Of a DNA stretch of 64,000 nt, positions 51,774 to 61,798 are shown piece after piece. Location of the stretch: assembly GCA_034638255.1 (NCBI GenBank), contig JAWPGT010000003.1, forward strand, positions 310,001 to 374,000, in the 5' to 3' direction. Under the pieces are notes generated by a model. The model saw nothing but the letters and a program-made list of their open reading frames with translations, was not told the origin of the DNA and made no database searches. The translations under genes and the position numbers were made by a program. Numbering within the stretch: the first letter of the stretch is position 1; each line of letters starts with the position of its first letter. Source of the DNA: Coprinus comatus (taxonomy: Eukaryota > Basidiomycota > Agaricomycetes > Agaricales > Agaricaceae).

Positions 51774-53178
51774 TCATTCCATACTTCCAACTTGTTCCTC
51801 TGCAATCTTTCCTTTAGCTTTCAATTCGCTCTGTGTTCTTTCAACTTCAATTTGAACATATTCAATAGATTTGAAATACTTGACAGTCTTCACGTGTAAT
51901 TCTTTTTTTTTTTTTTTTTTTTTCAAACAAAAGAAGTATGTTCTTAGTTTGTATTGGTAAGTTGAAGGTAAGAAGAACTTTAGCTTACCAGATGTTGCAT
52001 CTTCATCGACTACTATAAGAGCCCATGGGTGTAATTGTAAAGCCGAAAGTGTCCACTAAATAAATAAATGTTAAAAAAAACGTTAATATACAACAAAAAT
52101 TAATGAGCGGAGAGGAAACATAAACATACCAAATGATTAACACCTTCCTCTGTTAAGTAAAAAGAATGTTAGTATTCATTTTCTCTACTATCATTGTGTT
52201 TGGTCTGTTTTTTTGGGGGGAAGGGTCTTTTTTTCCTCACCTATAGCCTTACTTAAAGCCAAAGCTTTTCGTAAACCAGTAACCACAACGACAACTTCTC
52301 TACTATCAAGAACGGTAGCGACCCCAACTGTTAAAGCCATACGTGGCACAGCTGATATATCATTATTGAAGAAACGAGCATTGGCGAGAATTGTATCATA
52401 TGCGAGAGTTTTGATTCTAGTTCTTGATGCAAGTGATGATCCTATTTGTTAAGTTTTAAGATTAAAAATGCAAAAAGAAGATAGAAGATATCAAAAAGTC
52501 GGGGGGACTAACCTGGTTCATTGAAAGCTATATGACCATCTTCACCAATACCACCAAGGAATAGTTCAATACCACCAACATCTTTAATCTTCTTTTCGTA
52601 TGCATTACATTCCGCGATAAGATCTATGGCATTACCATCGAGAATGTTGACTTGATTAGGTGGGATATCAACTAGTTCTCGTGCTTTAGAGAGGATAATA
52701 GTATACTAGAAAAAAAAAAGACAAACGTACTATGTGAGAAGAATTCACGGAACATGAAGGTATGATAGGATTCTGAATGATCTTTAGGTATTCCAACATA
52801 TTCATCCATATTAAACGTAATAACATTCTTGAACCTGCATATATGTGTCATCGTCAATACAAAGTGAGAAGACCCATAAAACGACATACGAGAGCTTTCC
52901 CTCCTTGACTAGTTTGATTAAAGCTTGGTATGTTGGAATAGGAGATGAACCTGTTGGTAAGCCCAATACAAAGGGTTTTTCTGGTGTTGGTTCAAAGTCA
53001 ATGATCCTACATTACAATAAGCAGTCATTAATCAAGCTTAGATAGAAGACGTACCGCTTGCAGATGTAATTGGCAACGTAGTCTCCTACGCTACAAGGAT
53101 CATCACGAATAATGAGACCTATTGTTGATATCATCGATTTACATGATCAGTTTTAATGAATCATAAGTACATACGCAT
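51774..53178 (-). CDS. Glucosamine-6-phosphate deaminase
   Basis: Nine exons (53178-53175, 53118-53055, 53006-52890, 52834-52731, 52671-52513, 52441-52241, 52149-52130, 52055-51989, 51901-51774) sum exactly to 287 residues. The first coding exon is only A-T-G-C and exon 7 is 20 nt. Family motifs are clear: [45 protein letters not shown], and V-T-G-x-x-K-A. The enzyme converts glucosamine-6-phosphate to fructose-6-phosphate plus ammonia, the last step of chitin/GlcNAc catabolism, in the cytosol. No NAG-catabolic genes adjoin. Confidence 0.93.
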
Positions 53179-53564
53179 TGTCGATCAAAGTCAAGGGGAG
53201 GGGAGAAGGGGAGTCAAACCAAAGCACCAGACGAAGACAACCGGGTTCTTAAGTAGTATGGATTGGAAGGGCGATCATATGGTCAGTGGTCAGCACAGGG
53301 TACAGTGATGTGCTACAATAGAATTTGGTACTACAAGAAATGGAAATGATGAGTAGATTAGCGACATGGTTCACCTTGAATAACTAACCAACGTGCCTCG
53401 AAATGATGTATTCAGTTAACCATTCCGGCGAGCGTTACAGCTGGGACCAGGCGAATTCGGCACAATTATGCGATTGGTAGCGTATGGTCTGTGGTTTGCA
53501 GAAATAGCAGCGCCAATCGCAAGTCGCACGGGTTTCTTTTGTTTGCTTCCTAACTCCGTTCAGC
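53179..53564. promoter_or_regulatory. Divergent intergenic region, deaminase / IMPACT
   Basis: 386 nt between divergent start codons. No coding frame or clear motif; presumed to hold both promoters. Confidence 0.4.
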
Positions 53565-54165
53565 ATGGTTGTCTGTAAAGCTTTGCTTCCTCGGGTGCCG
53601 GTCATTCATCGTGGTACATTACCAAACCTGGTTGCGTTCAAATCGACAATGTGCGATGATGGTGAGAATAGAATGGTGAGGTACATTCCGCTTCACTGAT
53701 ACTCAAACTCTAGGCAAATGGCCTTACGAAATCTACCATTCGGACCGACTGCAAGACAAAAAATCTGTGTTTCAAGCACATGCAAGCGAACTCAACGATT
53801 CGTCCTCTTTGCCTGCCTTCTTAGAAAACCTGACTTCGCTACCGAGTCTGAAGCGGACAACGCATTGCATGTACGCGTACAGATCCATTGAAAAGGATTC
53901 TATGGGTCGGGAAAAGGTATCATGTGGACAGAATGATGGTGGTGAAAGTGGGAGCGGTGACCGACTCTCGAAACTTCTTGAGCTTTCCAAGTGTGAGAAT
54001 GTTGTTGTTGTCGTATCCAGATGGTATGGGGGTGTAAAGCTCGGCTCGGATCGGTGGAAGTGTATTTCATCAGTTGCAAAGGAGGCACTTAGCAAAGGTG
54101 GTTTCTTGAACCGCGAGAAAGCATCCCAGGAGGTGATACCGCGTAAGAGGGGAAAGCGCAAATGA
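53565..54165 (+). CDS. IMPACT/UPF0029-family protein
   Basis: Two exons (53565-53661, 53714-54165) encode 182 residues. The UPF0029 core is visible: K-K-S-V-F-Q-A-H-A, then H-C-M-Y-A-Y-R, a glycine-rich loop, and V-V-V-V-S-R-W-Y-G-G-V-K-L-G-S-D-R-W. It lacks the N-terminal RWD domain that lets yeast Yih1 and mammalian IMPACT bind Gcn1. So it is a short, UPF0029-only member whose role is not established. Converges on the esterase-like gene with 45 nt between the two stops. Confidence 0.85.
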
Positions 54166-54209
54166 ATATTTATGATATTGCTATTTCTACAACACTCCTC
54201 ATCTATCAA

Positions 54210-55590
54210 CTATTGCAAAACATAGGCTAACGTGCGCATAATTGCCATTTCAATGGCTTCTCCTATAGGGTGGGAAGCACCAGGTCGGAGGCAATCCTTG
54301 CGAGAGGTGTCGGTATAAATTCCATGTGATTCCGGAATGAGGGGCATGGTCATGGGAATGAAGGTGACATTGAAATAGGGGAGTACAGCAGGAAGAAGCC
54401 TGTCGAGAATATACACTATCCCAAAATCGTATGAATAATTTCTGTATCGAAAGAGCTGCCTCACCTTGGGTATTATAATACAATGACCAAGGATCAACCC
54501 TTCGATACTTAATTTTTACATCTTCCTCCCAGATAAGTTTCGTGCTTCTGTATTCTGATGGCAATCCAAAATTAGTACAGATAGGTTGCTGATACCAAGA
54601 GCCAAGAAATATCTTTTGCACTGTCGTGTATTGCTGAAGAGTGTTTACAGTTTCCAAGAGTCCTGGTAGATATAGCTTGAAGGAGTTATGGAGAGCAGCA
54701 TTAACAATGGCTGCTGTAAGACTCCGTTCCCGAGGGCCATTCAAATCTAAGAAAAGATCTTGAGTGAAAGACCAGTTGCCTGTTTTGCCATCAAACGTCC
54801 ATGCAGGGGCCGGTATTGGTCCTTTATTGAAAAGGAGAATATGGGCCTTGTGCAAGTTCATGAACCAATCCGAGTTATGTACCCGAACGCCAGTTTCCGG
54901 ATCTATTATTGGTTTGCTAATCATTTCGTCCAACGGATCTTGTATTGGTAGAAGAGAGTCCGAGAGCGAGAATGACAACCGGGTCAAGTTCAGCAAGCTA
55001 GTTTTTGGTTTGATGCGAGGGGCATAGGGAAGATTGGGTTGAGCTGAATCATGGTCCGGAGAGTCTCCACAGATATAGTGGTGATTACAGCTCTCTGCCC
55101 CTTTGCACGAATAAACTTTGCCATCGTGCTCCCCAATGGCGTCCAACATGAGAGTATGTGCATGATAAAAGGATTGCGGCCCAACCAGCATAAGCCTTCT
55201 CCCAGACAACTTGTTGCAAAGTTTGTTCGTAACCTCTTTGAGGTTTAGCTCCTCCAAGGACGTCCATTCTGAGTGCAAACAGCTTTTGTCGTGTTGATAA
55301 TGGAAATGTGATGGTCCTCGACGCCAAGTTCCTTTTCTGATATAGCATACAAAACGTTGTTGCACTTCCTTCAGACGTTGTCTTGTTTCCCAAGGCGTCT
55401 CCATATGATACTGGGCCAAAAGCTTGACGACCTGTCTCGCATGATCTGCAATAGCAATATCCAACTGGCGCTTGAGTTGTGGTTCAACCATGACGGGGTC
55501 ATAACCAACTGTGAGACAGAATCTCCACAGAAACAGTACCAGCAGGAGCAAAGCCAGCCTGAAAAGGATAGTATCGAGGGTGAGCTTCAT
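54210..55590 (-). CDS. Type II membrane PC-esterase/SGNH-like protein
   Basis: Two exons (55590-54465, 54415-54210) give 443 residues. One N-terminal signal anchor (about 7-27) puts the rest in the Golgi lumen. The middle has G-R-R-L-M-L-V-G-P-Q-S, the place where PMR5/Cas1-type acyl esterases carry G-D-S, then a Cys-rich stretch and H-N-S-D-W. The end has D-C-L-R-P-G-A-S-H, matching the Asp/His of the catalytic triad. The nucleophile motif is altered (G-P-Q-S), so activity is uncertain. Possible role: acetylation or modification of cell-surface glycans. Confidence 0.65.
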
Positions 55591-55769
55591 GGATATGATA
55601 TGAACCGAACTGTGGGAATAATTGACATCACTTGGCTACTTTACCTTATACCCCCATGTCCAATCCCTCCTACTAACTCAAACAACCTATATCATCTCTA
55701 ATGTAAGTATATAATACAGATACCGATTATATCGAGTACCTGAATGGTTACTACTTCTACAGCATAAAA
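55591..55769. promoter_or_regulatory. Bidirectional promoter, esterase-like / lipase
   Basis: 179 nt between divergent ATGs. No clear motif. Confidence 0.4.
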
Positions 55770-57350
55770 ATGATTCAAATACCTCTATTGGGACGATTAT
55801 CTATCCGCGAATATATCGCTATAATATTCGGTTTCGGACTTCTTGCGCTTCAAGCTTTACTTCAATGCGTTATTCTATTTCTTCCTAAACCAGTTATTAA
55901 CTGGTTCTACCAACGTTCACGTAATTTGTTTTATCGATATGGAGGGAACGGACACGATCAACCAGAGGAAAGGAAAGCAGCAGAGAAAATATTACACGCA
56001 AGAGACTTTGAAGATCTTTGTAGCATTTATGGTTACACACACGAGGAACACGTCGTACTTACTAAGGATGGGTATCTACTTGGGCTTCATAGAATTCCCG
56101 GGAAACGAGGAGAGAGGAAAGAGAGTCCTGGAACGAGTACTGGAAAACCTGTGGTGTATCTACACCATGGGTTGTTGATGAATAGTGAAGTATGGGTGTG
56201 CCATACAGAGGCTGAAAGGTCACTAGCATTTGTTCTAGCTGAACAGGGGTACGATGTCTGGTTGGGCAACAATAGGTACGTTACTCTTGTTTAATGCCTT
56301 GAGGAATTGGAATTAACTCAACTTCTAAAGAGGTAACAAGTACTCTAAGAAATCAATCCACTCTGGGCCCAATACATCCAGGTTTTGGGATTACAGGTAT
56401 GTGCCTACCTGTGATCCGTAAGAGAGTATCTTACGCTACATTTAGCATGGACGATTTCGCATGGCATGATATTCCCGATTCCATAAGCCACATCCTACAA
56501 GTGACAAGGGCACCTCAGCTCAGCTATATTGGTTTCAGTCAAGGAACCGCTCAAGCCTTCGCCGCTCTCAGTATTCATCCTCAACTTAACGAGAAAGTCA
56601 ACGTCTTCATAGCTCTCGCACCAGCAATGAGTCCCGCAGGTCTTTCTGCACCAATTGTAGATGGTTTAATGAAAGCTTCGTAAGTATTACCTTTTTTTTC
56701 TGGACTTTAGATATCCACTCCTGCTATAAAAAGTTCTAAAGCACAAATAATCTCTTTCTCTAACAGTCCAACATTCCTCTTCCTAATCTTTGGTCGCAAA
56801 TCTATCCTATCATCAGCCACATTTTGGCAATCCATAATCTATCCCCCAATCTTCGCCAAAATAATCGACACATCTTTAATTTGGCTATTCAATTGGCGAA
56901 GTCTGAATATATCCACAAATCAAAAAATCGCAGCATATGCTCATCTTTATTCTTTCACTTCCGTCAAATCCGTCGTTCATTGGTTTCAAATCATGCGGAA
57001 TGCTTCCTTTTCAAATGTATGATGATGACGTATTGAGTCCTGTTGTTCGGACTTCTGTCAGTTCTTATCGACCTGTTAGATTTCCAACAAGAAATATCGT
57101 CACTCCTATCGTATTGCTTTATGGTGACAATGATAGTCTAGTTGACATTAATACGATGTTGACCCAATTACCGAATCATACAGTTGCAAAGAGATTGCAT
57201 ACGTATGAACATTTAGATATTCTTTGGGGACGGAATGTACATAAAGATGTTATTCCAGAGGTTCTTTCGTCTTTGGAACTTTACACTTCCGATAATAGTA
57301 GCAGTGACGATTTACAAGTGGATTCATCGGCTTCCTCCTCTTCAGGTTAG
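55770..57350 (+). CDS. Sterol-ester hydrolase/acid lipase-type enzyme, one frame break
   Basis: Exons 55770-56275, 56331-56396, 56446-56679 and 56767-57350 follow the AB-hydrolase-associated lipase family (Yeh/Tgl1 type). An N-terminal hydrophobic hairpin (about 15-45) suggests membrane or lipid-droplet association. Motifs are H-H-G-L-L-M-N-S-E-V-W, D-V-W-L-G-N-N-R-G-N-K-Y-S, the nucleophile elbow G-F-S-Q-G with Ser222, then D-N-D-S-L-V-D and the His in Y-E-H-L-D. The exon sum is one base too long (1390 nt). The break is at 57000-57012, where a T4 run separates A-S-F from Q-M-Y-D-D-D; with three T the frame is continuous (462 residues). Expected reaction: hydrolysis of steryl esters or triglycerides. 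Confidence 0.85.
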
Positions 57351-57488
57351 GAGATTATGGCATGGATGGAACAGGAATAATATCATAAAGTATATATGCT
57401 ATATTTCCAATTTATACTAAATATCTCTCAATACCTACTAACAAATGTCACTTCTCTGTAATAGATTAACAATTTTTACAATTTTCTT

Positions 57489-59899
57489 CTACTGCCGTTG
57501 ATTTTCTGAAGTGGTTCTGAGCATTTCATCATATACCTCCAACACCTTTTGACGAATCTGTTTAACAGGTGCCCTTCTCCCAGTCCATATCCTACATTGT
57601 TCACATCCTTGTTCCAATAACACTTCAATACCTTCTACACCAACCCATGGAGAACTTTGTTGTCTTCTTCGTTCTGCCAAAGCCAATAAAGTTGTGATAC
57701 GTTGTTCGTATGCTAATTCCATTGCTACTCCACCGTTTGGAGATAAATGTTCTATTCGAAGTCCAATGTCAACACGTTCCGTTACACCAGAAGCAATCGA
57801 ACCAGCCAAAGCTGGAATAGTGGATACGATGATTGTCGGAGGGGGGTATATAGGAAGAGGGTTCGAGAGATAATCAAGAACACTGATTTTCAATAGATGA
57901 TCCAACCCCTGCATTTCATCAGCAAGGCATTGTGCTTTCGGTCGATCACGGTTGTAAACAAACACATTAACCACGCCTATTCGGTACAACGCATAAATCG
58001 TCGCGCGCGCTGAACCTCCAGCCCCTAAGACAAGTGCGGTGGTTGTAGAGGTTACTGTATGTGCAGGTGTCAAAGATCGTAGTAGGCAATTCTTGATCCC
58101 TTTCCAATCCGTATTATCACCGTATAATCCGCGACCACCCCACGAGACAGGGAATATTGTGTTTACAGCCCCAATGACTTGCGCATGGCGCGAGAATTGT
58201 TGGAGTAGTGGAATAATATCCCTTGCATGAGGGAGAGTCACACTTGCTCCTCCAAAGTCAGGGGATTCCATGACCTTTTTGATCACACCAAGATCAGGAG
58301 TGTCTACCTTGCAGTAGACATGGGGAAGCCCTAAAGCGGTAAAAGCAGCGTTATGTAGCGCGGGTGACATGGAATGGGGAATTGGGTGACCAAAAACATA
58401 GTATTTTTTCGGAGGGAGGAGTCCTGTAAGATAAAGGATGGTTTGGCATTCTCGAAATGTTATATGTCCATAGGCTGGAGGTCCCGGTAGTAAAGGATGT
58501 GACACAGGAGATAAATTATGATTTAATGCTCGCGACATTTTCCCCTAAATACGGTCAATCATAAACATCCCACCTGTACATAATGGGGTGCTCACCTCAA
58601 TCCCCATATTGATTGCAATAAGAGGTATAGGCCCATTCTCGACGGATGTAGCAAATGTCCGCAAGTTCAGGTTGTCCTCGAATGTCCGTGCTCTAAGTAT
58701 CATGGTAGCAACATCTGCCCCCATGTTGACGATGTTTTTGTATATATTTTTCGTTTCTGGGTTGTCCCAGGTATATTGGTGCTGCCAATCAAAGAATGCA
58801 ATGATGACAGATGAATTTCCTTTCAGTGAAACTACGTTGTTGACAACGTATGTAGAGTAATCAAGCTCCAATTCGACATATTCCATTCCGAGGCGTAGGG
58901 CGTGTTGAAATAGTGACAGGAATGATTCCAGAGCATGTATGTTGTGTGGATCAACATCAGGATATTTCCCTGTTCTGGACTGGGTTCGAATCATAAATAA
59001 ATGTGGTAGCGGCGAGTGTCTTCGGAGGGTCGCTATTTGAAAGGAAAGGTAATTGAGGTCACAGGATGAAAGGAGGTCTGCCCTGACAGCCCAAAGGTCG
59101 ACTCCAATAGACAAATCATCGAGATGAGGGACCATCTTATTGATATCATCATAAGTTAGGGTGAGTAAATATGTTCGATGACCCCGAGGGCCAAGGGAAA
59201 CCTTGTTTGCGTCTACGCCATGGATGAAGCGCAATAATCTGAAGAAATCCTGCTCGACCGGCTTGAATATGACGGAGAGTTCATTGACACCGGAGTCCAT
59301 GGGGATATCATCGGCAGACGGAACGGGAACAGTGAGAGAAGCAAATTCGAAAGAACAGCATTCACGGAACAGAGCAGCTTGTTGTTCCCAAGAAGCAGGA
59401 TCTTGTCCGAAATCGCGCATATATGCAGCAATAGCCTCTTTCTCCCTGATTATATGGATGATTGGCCCCTCGTCGCGAAATCGCAAAAGTAATGTTCGGT
59501 TTGGCTCGTGTTCTATCACGCCAGCGCCGCAAGCAATGACGGTCTCGACTGTATGCTGGAGAACGTCAGCGAGGATATCTGCCTCGATTATTCTTGTGTT
59601 TTTGTATCCTTGGATATTGAGAGACTCGGAAATGGACATATGCTGCTTGGAGCGGAAGATTGTGTCTGTATCGAAGACAGCCCAACCAAGGGCTTTGGCA
59701 ACGATTGAAGCTATGGTTGATTTGCCGACTGTGTTGCCCGAGCAGAATAAGCCAGCTGTCATATGTGAAGAGGGCAAATCGAACCTCCTGGCATGCCAAC
59801 GAGGACGATGCTGGCACGACGCGAGTACCTGCGGCCATTTGAGGATGTCAATGGAGAAGGTGCGCGGGAGGGAGGGACCGATGGACTCGGGTGAAGCAT
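57489..59899 (-). CDS. Three-domain AROM-like pseudoenzyme, quinate-repressor (QutR/Qa-1S) type
   Basis: Exons 59899-59785, 59728-58596 and 58544-57489 encode 767 residues made only of shikimate kinase, type I dehydroquinase and shikimate dehydrogenase-like domains, the C-terminal three of pentafunctional AROM. The P-loop G-M-P-G-V-G-K-S-T is intact across intron 1, but key residues are changed: C-G-A-G for C-G-G-G and no Arg in the kinase lid; F-F-D for the catalytic H-x-D and A-T-M for the Schiff-base lysine motif V-K-L in dehydroquinase; T-L-P-H-A-R for T-x-P-L-K in the dehydrogenase. The ligand-binding S-M-S-P-A-L-H-N and N-T-D are kept. In ascomycetes such a protein represses the quinate pathway. 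No quinate genes adjoin. Alternative: a relic AROM fragment. Confidence 0.82.
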
Positions 59900-60130
59900 G
59901 CCGTTAGCTCGTTGGTGCTGGTGGCGATCAGGGATGGGGCTGGTGGCGAAGAAAAGGACTTACACGGGTGTAGAGAACCGAGCGGTGGTCTGGAGTGGGC
60001 GAGTGGGTTGGAGAGTTTATGAGGTCTCTGACTTTCATGACGGTGCTACAGATATATGTACGACAGTGCTAAGAACTTATCATCACTGATCTCTCCCGGA
60101 TTCCCCTTTTTCCGCAACTCAACTCAACCA

Positions 60131-61420
60131 CTACCACTTCTTCACTCCTCCTCCTCCCTCTTCCCTGAATGTCGTCAACGACGTTGCAGCCATGAATGAT
60201 GATGATATCAGCGACGAAAACTTGGACACTCCAAGTCTCGGCGCATCATCCTCGTCTATAGTCTTGGGTCGTGATCCGAGACCACCGCGCGGAATATCAT
60301 CATAGTCCACCTCAATGGTCTGTTTTTGTACGAGAGCCACAGTTGATGATTTTAATTGCCCCATCTTCTCTTTAAAGTAGTCCTGCATGCTCTTGGAGGA
60401 CGTCGTGATCTTCTCAAGCCCCAAATCTTCGTTATGGTCGTCGTAAATAGACGTCAATTTCCCTTCTTGCGGTGTTTGAGTGCCTGAAGAAGTTTGTGAC
60501 GCCGAGGCTGAAGGAGCAATTCCAAGAATTTCTGATATTGCAGCAGCAGATTTAGATGCAATGGATTTAGCTGCAATAGCCCTTGCTCGATGCCTACAAA
60601 GATGTTAATAGATACACAGCACTTGTTGTGGAAATAACATACGCTCTATGTCGTGGTACAGCACGTACAACTTGCTTTACGACCACAGGTGTAGGTTCAG
60701 GGGACTTGGCCTTTGAATCAGAATCTTCGGTCTTTTGTTTCTTCTTCTTGGACTTTTTGTCAGCACCGTCATCGTCATCGTCATCTCTTTTCCGTTTCTT
60801 TTTCTTTTCTTTCTCTCCTGCATCCTTTTCTTTCCTCTTCTTTTCCTTCTTTTCCTTCCTTTCCTTCTTCCTTTCCTTCTTCTCTCTCTTTCTTCTCAAC
60901 TCCTCCTCATCACATCTCCAGTCTTTTTGCCTCCTTAGGCTTTACAAACCCATCAACAACAACATTCTCATCCCCACTCCCCACTCCCACTCCCACTTCC
61001 ATTAGCGTCATTCAATCTCTTCAACAAATTCTCAAAATCCTTATTCTGCTTCCACGCAATCCCATTCGGATCTTTCTGATGAGCAGCACCAATACCCATC
61101 ATATCCAACTTTTGTTCAACTTTAATATGTGTTCTCCTACCTCTCCACCAGCTCCCAATCCTTGTGAAGCATCCCAACCAAACTTGGAAAGATAACTCGA
61201 TCCAAACCTTGCTGCATCTATTATATTTGTTAACCAATTACCATGTTGTTATTGTTTTCGTTTTCAAATTATGTGCGCATATATATGAGGGCCCAGAAGA
61301 TCCAATGGTCAGTCAACTAGATAGTTAATGGGAACAAATAGGAAACATACCATCGGCCCACGAGAGATTCCTAGGATCGTTAGGGATTCTTTGCTTCACC
61401 TTTCTCCCCGATAGGCCCAT
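60131..61420 (-). CDS. PXR1: Pxr1/PinX1 G-patch nucleolar protein, with frame breaks
   Basis: Exon 1 (61420-61351) gives M-G-L-S-G-R-K-V-K-Q-R-I, exon 2 starts at 61217 with the G-patch (F-G-W-D-A-S-Q-G-L-G-A-G), and the last exon (60593-60131) holds the conserved S-A-A-A-I-S-E-I-L-G-I and S-M-Q-D-Y-F-K-E-K-M. The middle is a Lys/Glu/Asp-rich tract. The frame changes at about 61140 (G-G-E to G-R-R-T-H-I-K-V, one G too few). It changes again near 60968-60975 and near 60910; the last two could be bridged by a roughly 74-nt GT-AG intron. Family role: 18S rRNA and snoRNA maturation with Prp43, and telomerase inhibition in the nucleolus. Confidence 0.8.
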
Positions 61421-61798
61421 GATGAAAGCAGTTTACTTATTATGAACTAAAAGAAGTTTCTCGTCTCGTAGAAATATCAGCTTACATAATAGTGATATAT
61501 TTGATTTAGCGCTGATTTCCATTTGTTTGAAATTTCTATAAACAAGTAGATAGAACAAGTACAACTGCCCCAAATTGAAATAAAGTAAGAGAGACGAGTG
61601 GAACTAGGAGATACAGTAAGAGAGTGCTATATGTACAACATAAGCACCGTTTGACATATTATGACAAAACAAGATCACCAAAGCACAACTACGTGTGCAA
61701 GAAAGTTGAAGGGAATACTATACTACGGGACCTGGAGAGTAACAGATGTAGAAGTGAGGAACTGCAGAAAAAAAAAATAATCAGAATATTGGTAGGGA

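Noticed and set aside
60583..61005. Ser/Phe-rich frame on the plus strand over PXR1
   Set aside because: Antisense of the Lys/Glu-rich tract; poly-Phe/Ser is the expected mirror of AAG/GAA codons.
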